From Clostridiales bacterium (GTDB lineage Bacteria; Bacillota; Clostridia; Caldicoprobacterales; DTU083), in assembly GCA_012512335.1 (NCBI GenBank), contig JAAZEK010000088.1, forward strand, positions 1-9,634: a stretch of DNA of 9,634 nucleotides, given 5' to 3'. A program made the position numbers and the translations under genes. The notes under the pieces are model-generated. The model worked only from the letters and a program-made list of their open reading frames with translations, searched no databases and was not told the DNA's origin. This document shows positions 1-5,823 of the stretch, in pieces (the first letter of the stretch is position 1; every line of letters begins with the position of its first letter).

Positions 1-1
1 A

Positions 2-247
2 ACTATGGAAATGGCTGCAAAAAATTATGTAAAATATACAGGAGCAACTATTTCAGAAGTCGTTAAAATGGCGTCAGAAAATCCTGCTAAAGCTGTTGGA
101 ATATTTAATGAGGTAGGCTCCTTGAAATCAGGTAAGTTGGCCAATATCATCCTACTTGATGATGCTCTAAATGTTCGCAGGGTCTATCTGCACGGAGCAC
201 TTGCAGTAGACAAAGCCAATAACACACAGCGAATGGGTATTCAATAA
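2..247 (+). CDS. nagA: N-acetylglucosamine-6-phosphate deacetylase, C-terminal fragment
   Basis: This is the 3' end of a gene that begins upstream of the window. The frame is open to the left edge, so the ATG at position 5 is internal and not a start. About 81 codons are visible. They match the end of NagA-type amidohydrolases: a helix with 'MASENPAKAVGI', then the C-terminal beta-sandwich strand 'GSLKSGKLANIILLDD' followed by 'NVRRVYLHG', the usual closing pattern of this family. The enzyme removes the acetyl group from GlcNAc-6-phosphate (or GalNAc-6-phosphate), giving the amino-sugar phosphate used by NagB, which is encoded at 4971-5693. The metal-binding residues lie upstream and cannot be checked. 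A gap of 261 bp separates it from the transporter gene. Another amidohydrolase with the same C-terminal fold is possible but less likely. Confidence 0.8.
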   Translation, partial: TMEMAAKNYVKYTGATISEVVKMASENPAKAVGIFNEVGSLKSGKLANIILLDDALNVRRVYLHGALAVDKANNTQRMGIQ

Positions 248-387
248 ATCTGCAACTTTAGGAAATTGCTTTGTCGTTGCTGCCGCTATTCTCGTCTAGC
301 TGATAGCTAATCTTATCGTTCATTCACTTGTTGAAATGGACACGTTTAACCTCCAACAAATTATCTGAACAATAGATAAAATTTCTA

Positions 388-416
388 GTGAACTTATTTG
401 TGATTTATTGTATACT
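388..416 (+). promoter_or_regulatory. weak candidate promoter for the GPH transporter gene
   Basis: A good -10 hexamer, TATACT (411-416), lies 92 bp before the transporter ATG. The best -35 at 16-17 bp spacing (around 388-394, GTGAACT) is poor. A second -10-like box, TATAAA, is at 429-434 without a convincing -35. The rest of 248-508 has no open reading frame that looks real. It contains a weak cre-like sequence, TGGACACGTTTAAC (337-350), which departs from the CcpA consensus at several positions. This is a low-confidence call. Confidence 0.22.
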
Positions 417-508
417 GTTTTTAGTAACTATAAAAGAGATTTGTCCTTGTTGGGAGTAGATGTAGTAGAGTAAAATAATTTAGATACACTAAAAGGGAGG
501 ACAGCAAA

Positions 509-1975
509 ATGATAGATAATAACCTATCGGCAAACGAAAAATACCATCGTGCGAAACAATGGGAGATTGCATTATTTTCATTAAACAACTCAGCGTCAAA
601 TTTGTATTTATTCGCTTTCGGTTTTTTAACCTATTACTCAACGGGTATTGCTGGTTTAACAACATTTATGGTTGGCAATCTATTAGGTGCAGTACGCCTA
701 TTTGATGGCTTAATTGATCCGACCATCGGGATTATCATGGACAAGGTTGATACAAAATATGGCCGTTTTCGACCCATTATGGCATTGGCAAATATTGCAC
801 TTATTCTATCATACCTGATTTTATTCAATACTCATCGATTTAAAGGTGTTGCAATGATTGCAGTTTATGTCTTTGCTTTATTTTTCCATAAGATAGGTTA
901 TTCATTCCAGCAAACAGTTACTAAAGCAGCACAGCCGGCATTAACAAACGACCCTTCACAGCGACCGATGTTTTCTGTGTATGATACAATTTTTAGTTCC
1001 ATAGGAGTGTTTGCTCTGGGACAAGCTTTTGTCTCCAATATTTTAGCCCCTCGTCATGGAAATGAATTTAACTTACCATTTTATAGAGAATTAATCATGG
1101 GAATCTGCATTGTTTCTGCCATTTTAACTATCTTGGCCATGATTGGAATTTCACGTAAAGACAACAAAGAATACTTTGGCTTAGGCGAAGAAGGAACTGA
1201 AACAAAAACTGTAAACGACTACCTGAATATCGTCAAAGGAAACAAACCTTTGGTGACCCTTGCATTATGTGGTGGTCTGATGAAATTTATGGCACAGTTA
1301 ATCGCAGACCAAGCATTTCTGGTGATTTTATTTGGTATTATTTTAGGCAACTATGCAATTTCAGGTAAAATGGCATTGTACCAAATTATACCTAACTTAC
1401 TTATAGTTTCCTTATTTACTCGTTTGGCTACTAAGCGTGACTTAAAAACATCTTATACTACTTCCGTTCTACTGCTTGTTGCTTCTATTTTGCTAATGTC
1501 CTTTGTGTTATTAACCTCCAAAGATACAACACAGATCTTTGTTAACGGTGGCTTTTATACTATTTTGTTTACAATTGGTTATATCGGCATGAAGATGTTT
1601 GCATCCTATCCAACATCAATTGTATTAACCATGGCAGCAGACATTACTGACTACGAGACTGCCCGTTCAGGACGGTTTGCTTCCGGCTTGATTGGGACAA
1701 TTTTCTCATTAACCGACTCAATCGCATCCTCACTGGTGCCTATCATAATTGGCCTTGTCGTAGCAGGAGTAGGTTTTGCTGATGCCTATCCGGAGGCGAC
1801 AGAACAACTAACACCAGCTTTATTTAAAGGCGGTATGATTCTATTGGTCGCTATACCGATAGTCGTACTACTTCTTACCTTGTTCTTGATCCGAAAATAT
1901 CCTTTGGATCGCAAAACAATGGAAGGAGTTCAAGCAACCATCGCTGCAAAAAAAGTGGCTAAAACGAAGACCTGA
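509..1975 (+). CDS. GPH-family (MelB-like) sugar:cation symporter, MFS fold
   Basis: This 488-residue integral membrane protein has about twelve hydrophobic segments and is close to the usual length of the glycoside-pentoside-hexuronide:cation symporter family. The family signature lies between helix 2 and the following loop, residues 63-89: R63, D66 and D70 ('RLFDGLIDPTIG') then 'GRFRP'. These align with MelB R52, D55 and D59 and its GKFKP motif, and the two aspartates are the cation-coupling site in MelB. A second conserved region, 'AADITDYE', appears near residue 378. The ATG start is supported by GGGAGG at 495-500, 8 bp upstream. The substrate cannot be read from the sequence. The position after nagA suggests an amino sugar or a related glycoside, which is inference. 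It acts in the cytoplasmic membrane, driven by H+ or Na+. No clear terminator follows the stop. Confidence 0.88.
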   Translation: MIDNNLSANEKYHRAKQWEIALFSLNNSASNLYLFAFGFLTYYSTGIAGLTTFMVGNLLGAVRLFDGLIDPTIGIIMDKVDTKYGRFRPIMALANIALILSYLILFNTHRFKGVAMIAVYVFALFFHKIGYSFQQTVTKAAQPALTNDPSQRPMFSVYDTIFSSIGVFALGQAFVSNILAPRHGNEFNLPFYRELIMGICIVSAILTILAMIGISRKDNKEYFGLGEEGTETKTVNDYLNIVKGNKPLVTLALCGGLMKFMAQLIADQAFLVILFGIILGNYAISGKMALYQIIPNLLIVSLFTRLATKRDLKTSYTTSVLLLVASILLMSFVLLTSKDTTQIFVNGGFYTILFTIGYIGMKMFASYPTSIVLTMAADITDYETARSGRFASGLIGTIFSLTDSIASSLVPIIIGLVVAGVGFADAYPEATEQLTPALFKGGMILLVAIPIVVLLLTLFLIRKYPLDRKTMEGVQATIAAKKVAKTKT

Positions 1976-1991
1976 GTAGCAAGCACAAATA

Positions 1992-2020
1992 TTGAGTTTT
2001 TTAGTTGGAATTATTATAAT
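1992..2020 (+). promoter_or_regulatory. near-consensus sigma-A promoter reading into the palindromic repeat
   Basis: TTGAGT (1992-1997) and a perfect TATAAT (2015-2020) are separated by 17 bp, the ideal vegetative spacing. The predicted start of transcription is near 2027, only about 14 bp before the palindromic element at 2041-2232. There is no open reading frame immediately downstream, so the transcript would be a structured leader for the M23-ilvD genes or a separate small RNA. Its location just after the transporter stop codon makes it a promoter for the next unit. AT-rich DNA can give such matches by chance. Confidence 0.5.
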
Positions 2021-2040
2021 GTTACTGCTCACTGGGAAAT

Positions 2041-2232
2041 CAAAATAATAAATATATTCCAGTCGCTGTTGCCATCACGAATCAATCTAGAGCTCATATC
2101 AGCTGAAAATACTACACTTTCCAAACTCACTGCGTTCAGACAGTGAAAGGTGCTTAACGCATTTTCTGCTGATATTCGCTAAGATTGATAATCGTTCCTG
2201 CAAAGGCTCATTCCATATGATTTATTATTTTG
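2041..2232. repeat. 192-bp imperfect palindromic intergenic element (MITE/REP-like)
   Basis: The two halves of this stretch are imperfect inverted copies. The outer ends are perfect 13-bp inverted repeats: CAAAATAATAAAT (2041-2053) and ATTTATTATTTTG (2220-2232). Inside these are ATCAATCT (2081-2088) against AGATTGAT (2182-2189). Next come ATATCAGCTGAAAAT (2096-2110) against ATTTTCTGCTGATAT (2161-2175), 14 of 15 paired. At the centre are CACTG (2128-2132) and CAGTG (2141-2145) around an 8-nt loop. It carries no coding potential and I see no transposase or clear target-site duplication. The nested order of the arms means one strand could fold into a single long hairpin. This form is typical of dispersed, non-autonomous palindromic repeats in intergenic DNA. 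Whether it is multi-copy in this genome cannot be seen from one window. Confidence 0.7.
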
Positions 2233-2273
2233 GTGTGAACATTAACAAGGTCCTTCATGTAGGTAAATATTGG

Positions 2274-2302
2274 TTGTAATGGAGCAAAGGTATCTATATA
2301 CT
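2274..2302 (+). promoter_or_regulatory. candidate promoter of the M23 peptidase-ilvD unit
   Basis: TTGTAA (2274-2279) and TATACT (2297-2302) are spaced by exactly 17 bp, 34 bp before the M23 gene ATG. The -35 matches consensus at 4 of 6 positions and the -10 at 5 of 6. If the peptidase is a sporulation gene, a sporulation sigma factor could use an overlapping site instead, but I cannot tell them apart here. Confidence 0.45.
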
Positions 2303-2336
2303 AAAGGTATAAGAAAAAGCCTGATGGGAGGTACCT

Positions 2337-3209
2337 ATGTCTATTTATAGAAAGAGATCTCGACGTCCTTGGCAACGCTTTTATGTAGTTAGCCTAAACA
2401 GACTTATTTTATCAGCAATTATTTTTTTGTTAACAGTAGCGGTGGTGATTCTTTTGCTTCTTAATTTTTCTCAGTCTGCAAAGCAATACAGGGCAGATCA
2501 AATACCTACAGAGCACTTGTCCATATATTTTGAGATAGAAAAGAGTATGGGTGTACCTTGGTATTATCTAGCTTCTATTGATAAGGCAGAAAAGCTCTCT
2601 CCAGAGGAAATATCCAAGGAGCGTTCCTCTGGCATAGCATTGCACTTAACAGGAATAAGTAGCGAAGAGCAATTGCCTGACCTTCTGACCAGTTATAACG
2701 ATAATAAGGCTTTTATTCGAAGGGTAGAAAGGGAGATTGAGCACTTCACCTATTTGCGAAGGATTTGTGATAATAAAGTTTTTCCCTTTGCAACCAATGC
2801 GGAGTACACATATGAAGATGGCTACGGCGATAGCCGTTCATATGGTGGAAATAGGAGTCATGAAGGTATTGATTTAATAGCAGATACAGGTGTGCCTATT
2901 CTATCTGTATGTGATGGTGTAATAGAGCAAGTAGGATGGCTTGAGTTAGGCGGTTATCGAATAGGAATTCGAGGACAGGATAATGTTTATTACTATTATG
3001 CCCACCTATCTCGTTATGATGGAAAACCGAAAGTGGGCGATAAGATTAAAAAGGGTCAGCTTATTGGCTATGTTGGTGACACAGGATATGGTTCAGAGGG
3101 TACTACAGGGGAGTTTGAGCCCCATCTGCATTTTGGAATGTATTATGGTAAGGAAAACAAGCTGAAGGCTTTCAACCCTTTCCCATTTTTACAGTTATGG
3201 GAGAGGTAG
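2337..3209 (+). CDS. membrane-anchored M23 (LytM-type) zinc endopeptidase, LytH-like
   Basis: This 290-residue protein starts with a basic N-terminus (KRSRR) and one hydrophobic helix at about 23-43, so the rest should lie outside the membrane. Residues 50-150 form a helical region with 'MGVPWYYLASIDKAE', resembling the extracytoplasmic segment of LytH-type sporulation peptidases. The M23 domain follows at about 160-275. The visible catalytic set is complete: H175 and D179 in 'HEGID', H223 in 'YAHLS', and H263 and H265 in 'PHLHFG'. H175, D179 and H265 are the expected zinc ligands. Family members cut peptide cross-links or stems in peptidoglycan. GGGAGG at 2326-2331, 5 bp before the ATG, sets the start. 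The stop is 17 bp before ilvD, so the two are probably co-transcribed. The exact bond cut and any sporulation role are inference. Confidence 0.88.
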   Translation: MSIYRKRSRRPWQRFYVVSLNRLILSAIIFLLTVAVVILLLLNFSQSAKQYRADQIPTEHLSIYFEIEKSMGVPWYYLASIDKAEKLSPEEISKERSSGIALHLTGISSEEQLPDLLTSYNDNKAFIRRVEREIEHFTYLRRICDNKVFPFATNAEYTYEDGYGDSRSYGGNRSHEGIDLIADTGVPILSVCDGVIEQVGWLELGGYRIGIRGQDNVYYYYAHLSRYDGKPKVGDKIKKGQLIGYVGDTGYGSEGTTGEFEPHLHFGMYYGKENKLKAFNPFPFLQLWER

Positions 3210-3211
3210 AT

Positions 3212-3218
3212 AAGGAGG
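3212..3218 (+). promoter_or_regulatory. ribosome binding site that sets the ilvD start
   Basis: AAGGAGG sits 8 bp before the ATG at 3227. An earlier in-frame ATG at 3197 lies inside the end of the M23 gene, has no such site, and would add ten residues not expected in IlvD. The downstream ATG is therefore the likely start. Confidence 0.85.
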
Positions 3219-3226
3219 AATTATCA

Positions 3227-4885
3227 ATGATTAGTAATAGAATGAGTAAAGGTGTGGAGCGAGCACCTCATCGCTCCTTATTAAAAGGAATGGGCTATAC
3301 CGATGAAGAGCTTAGCCGGCCAATTATAGGTGTTGTCAATGCAAAAAACGATGCTATTCCTGGTCATATGCATTTAAATCAAATAGCAGAGGCGGTTAAA
3401 ACCGGGATTCGCATGTCAGGTGGCACCCCTATAGAAGTACCATGCATCGGGGTTTGCGACGGTATTGCAATGAACCATATAGGTATGAATTATTCTCTGC
3501 CTTCACGGGAATTGGTAGCTGATAGTGTTGAATCCATGGCAGAGGCTAATGCCTTTGATGCTATGGTTCTCATTCCTAATTGCGATAAAATTGTACCTGG
3601 TATGTTAATGGGAGCAGCAAGGGTAAATATTCCCTCAGTTTTTGTTAGTGGTGGCCCTATGCTAGCTGGTCGTCGAAAGGGGAAGGTGCTGGATCTAACC
3701 ACAATGTTTGAAGCTGTAGGCTCCGTTCATGCAGGAACTATGACAGAGGATGAGATATATGATATGGAAAACTATGCTTGTCCAAGCTGTGGAGCCTGCT
3801 CTGGTATGTTCACAGCCAATTCGATGAATTGTCTCACGGAGGTATTGGGTATGGGTTTGCCTGGAAACGGAAGTATCCCAGCTGTTTATGGTGAGAGGAT
3901 CCGTTTGGCTAAGGAAGCTGGTATTAAGGTTATGGATGTATTGAAAAAAAATCTTCGTCCTCGCGATATCATGACCATGGAAGCATTTGAAAATTCTTTA
4001 ACAGTAGACATGGCCCTAGGTTGCTCTACAAACTCTATACTACATCTGCCAGCAATTGCCCATGAGGCAGGAGTTTCAATAAATCTTGACATTGTCAATG
4101 ACATCAGTGGAAGGACACCTAACCTATGCAAGTTAAGCCCTGCTGGGCCTTATCATATGGAAGATTTATATCAAGCAGGTGGCGTACAAGGAGTAATAAA
4201 GGAGCTGGCATCTAAGGGTTTACTTAACATAGATCGTCCAACAGTAAGCGGAGATACAATAGGCGAAATTGCAGACAAAGCAGAAATTTTTGATCGGGAT
4301 ATAATCCGTCCTATAGACAATCCATACAGTAAAACTGGAGGCATAGCAGTTTTAAGAGGAAATTTGGCACCAGATGGAGCTGTTGTAAAACGCTCTGCAG
4401 TAGCACCTGAGATGATGGTACATCAAGGTCCTGCCAGGGTATTTGAATCCGAGGAAGCTGCATATGATGCTATATTAAACGGAAAAGTACAGAAGAAGGA
4501 TGTCATAGTTATCCGCTATGAAGGACCAAAGGGTGGTCCAGGTATGAAAGAGATGCTATCACCTACGGCAGCAATTGCTGGCATGGGAATGGATAAGGAT
4601 GTAGCACTACTTACAGACGGACGATTCTCTGGTGCAACAAGAGGAGCCTCCATTGGACATGTTTCCCCAGAAGCTATGGCAGGCGGGCCTATTGCCGTAG
4701 TGGAGGAAGGGGATATTATATCTATAAATATTCCAGAAGGTAAGTTGGATGTTCTGCTGGAGGAATCAGAATTGAAGGATAGATTAGAGAAGTGGACAGC
4801 TCCTGAGCCTAAGATTACTAAAGGCTATCTGGGACGCTATGCCAGAATGGTGACATCTGCGAATACTGGAGCGATACTAGACTAG
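3227..4885 (+). CDS. ilvD: dihydroxy-acid dehydratase
   Basis: This 552-residue enzyme is full length for IlvD. It dehydrates 2,3-dihydroxy-isovalerate and 2,3-dihydroxy-3-methylvalerate to the keto acids that precede valine, leucine and isoleucine. Family motifs seen: 'CDGIAMNHIGM' (77-87), 'SLPSRELVADSVE' (90-102), 'NCDKIVPGM' with C119, D120 and K121, and 'CPSCGACSGMFTANSMNCL' with C185, C188 and C191. C119 and C191 correspond to the conserved cluster cysteines. The position that is Cys in [2Fe-2S] homologues ('PCN') is Gly here ('PGHMHL', 45-50), as in E. coli IlvD. This suggests an oxygen-labile [4Fe-4S] enzyme and an anaerobic host (inference). The gene lies 17 bp after the M23 gene and is followed by a hairpin terminator. 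No T-box or leader peptide was found immediately upstream. Paralogous 6-phosphogluconate or sugar-acid dehydratases are less likely, given the close match to IlvD. Confidence 0.96.
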   Translation: MISNRMSKGVERAPHRSLLKGMGYTDEELSRPIIGVVNAKNDAIPGHMHLNQIAEAVKTGIRMSGGTPIEVPCIGVCDGIAMNHIGMNYSLPSRELVADSVESMAEANAFDAMVLIPNCDKIVPGMLMGAARVNIPSVFVSGGPMLAGRRKGKVLDLTTMFEAVGSVHAGTMTEDEIYDMENYACPSCGACSGMFTANSMNCLTEVLGMGLPGNGSIPAVYGERIRLAKEAGIKVMDVLKKNLRPRDIMTMEAFENSLTVDMALGCSTNSILHLPAIAHEAGVSINLDIVNDISGRTPNLCKLSPAGPYHMEDLYQAGGVQGVIKELASKGLLNIDRPTVSGDTIGEIADKAEIFDRDIIRPIDNPYSKTGGIAVLRGNLAPDGAVVKRSAVAPEMMVHQGPARVFESEEAAYDAILNGKVQKKDVIVIRYEGPKGGPGMKEMLSPTAAIAGMGMDKDVALLTDGRFSGATRGASIGHVSPEAMAGGPIAVVEEGDIISINIPEGKLDVLLEESELKDRLEKWTAPEPKITKGYLGRYARMVTSANTGAILD

Positions 4886-4892
4886 TATTTAA

Positions 4893-4917
4893 AAAGGCAA
4901 CCAATATGGCTGCCTTT
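4893..4917. terminator. bidirectional hairpin terminator between ilvD and nagB
   Basis: AAAGGCAACC (4893-4902), the loop AATAT and GGCTGCCTTT (4908-4917) form a 10-bp stem. On the minus strand the stem is fully paired, with one G-U, and runs into TTTTTAAAT, which suits the end of nagB. On the plus strand it has one A-C mismatch and a shorter T tract (TTTAAA). It begins 8 bp after the ilvD stop and lies 53 bp beyond the nagB stop, as expected for convergent genes. Confidence 0.8.
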
Positions 4918-4970
4918 AAATCCTCCTTCACAGGGGAATCATGCTTAAGTAAATGTTTGAACAGTATATC

Positions 4971-5693
4971 TTATAATCTAGCTCCTGCTGCCTTGTCAAC
5001 AAATACATAAAGGTTGGGATGGAGTTGCAGGATGGACGCTGGAACTTCTGGAGTTACTGGTCCCTGTAAGGCCTTCTTCATAATTTCCGCCTTGTCTCCA
5101 CCTTTGGCAAATAGAAGGATTTTTCTAGCTTGCATGATGGTTTTGATACCCATGGATATAGCTTGACGAGGTACCTGATCCTCGTTTTCAAAGAATCGAG
5201 AGTTGGCTTGGATGGTGCTTTGTGTTAAATCGGTTAACTGGGTTACCGAACCAAAGGGGGTACCTGGTTCATTAAAGCCAATATGGCCGTTATGACCGAT
5301 ACCTAGAACCTGCAAGTCGATACCACCGGCGTCAGTAATTCGCTCTTCGTAATTTTTACATTCTGCTTCCAGGTCTTCGGCGTTTCCATTAGGAAGAGAA
5401 ACATTTTCCGGTGGAATATCGATGTCCTTAAATAAGTTTTCCTGCATGAAGTAATAATAGCTGCAGGGATGCTCTTGGGGAATACCTACGTATTCATCCA
5501 GGTTGTAAGTTCTAACCTGGGAGAAGCTTAGCTCGTCGTTACGATAGCTTTTTACCAAATTACGATAAAGGCCTATGGGAGTGGAGCCGGTAGCTAGTCC
5601 TAAAACCGTGTTAGGTTTTTCTTTGATTTGTTGGATGATTTCTTGTGCGCCCTTTTGATCGCATTCTTCTGTTGTTCCAATAAACAAATGCAT
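4971..5693 (-). CDS. nagB: glucosamine-6-phosphate deaminase
   Basis: This 240-residue protein matches the short NagB form of Gram-positive bacteria (about 240 residues). It converts glucosamine-6-phosphate to fructose-6-phosphate and ammonia, the step after NagA. Motifs: the phosphate-binding loop 'LATGSTPIGLY' (33-43); 'NLDEYVG' (64-70) with the proton-transfer residue D66; and 'GIGHNGHIGFNEPG' (131-144) with catalytic H137 and E142. N135 stands where E. coli has Asp141, as in Bacillus-type NagB. The start is supported by AGGAGG on the minus strand (5702-5707), 8 bp before the ATG. It lacks the C-terminal extension and allosteric region of the longer E. coli enzyme. It is a single-gene unit with its own promoter and terminator. 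It lies apart from the nagA fragment and between the two ilv genes. Confidence 0.96.
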   Translation of the reverse strand: MHLFIGTTEECDQKGAQEIIQQIKEKPNTVLGLATGSTPIGLYRNLVKSYRNDELSFSQVRTYNLDEYVGIPQEHPCSYYYFMQENLFKDIDIPPENVSLPNGNAEDLEAECKNYEERITDAGGIDLQVLGIGHNGHIGFNEPGTPFGSVTQLTDLTQSTIQANSRFFENEDQVPRQAISMGIKTIMQARKILLFAKGGDKAEIMKKALQGPVTPEVPASILQLHPNLYVFVDKAAGARL

Positions 5694-5730
5694 CTTAATA
5701 ACCTCCTAGTAGTAATGAAATTCTACTATT

Positions 5731-5759
5731 GTTATATCATAAAAGAAAACCCAATGAAA
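5731..5759 (-). promoter_or_regulatory. nagB: candidate nagB promoter with extended -10
   Basis: On the minus strand, TTTCAT (5754-5759) is followed after 17 bp by TATAAC (5731-5736), which is preceded by TGA, giving an extended -10 (TGATATAAC). The weak -35 is offset by the extended -10. Just downstream, TAGTAG (5707-5712) and CTACTA (5723-5728) form an inverted repeat between the promoter and the ribosome binding site. It might be an operator, but it does not match the NagR site I know. Confidence 0.45.
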
Positions 5760-5823
5760 GGGGAAGACTAAAAGTATTAGGCAGGAGTTTTATAGAAGCT
5801 ATACGAGGGGAGAAGTGTATTAA

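Noticed and set aside
252..269. Possible terminator hairpin after nagA (GCAACTT / AAATTGC).
   Set aside because: The stem is short with a C-A mismatch and is followed by only TTTG, so it is too weak to call.
337..350. Cre-like site TGGACACGTTTAAC before the transporter gene.
   Set aside because: It departs from the CcpA consensus at several important positions and has poor symmetry; it is mentioned only as a weak candidate.
634..828. Minus-strand open frame inside the transporter gene, and similar antisense frames inside ilvD, pepV and ilvB.
   Set aside because: They lie fully within well-supported genes on the other strand, lack ribosome binding sites and show no recognisable protein pattern.
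2324..2340. GGGAGGTACC before the M23 gene resembles the T-box sequence GGGTGGTACCGCG, which would be attractive upstream of an ilv gene.
   Set aside because: The match stops after ten bases. There is no specifier stem or terminator/antiterminator arrangement, and the sequence is explained as the Shine-Dalgarno of the M23 gene.
2983..3165. A 60-codon plus-strand frame within the M23 gene.
   Set aside because: It overlaps the conserved catalytic domain in another frame and has no support of its own.
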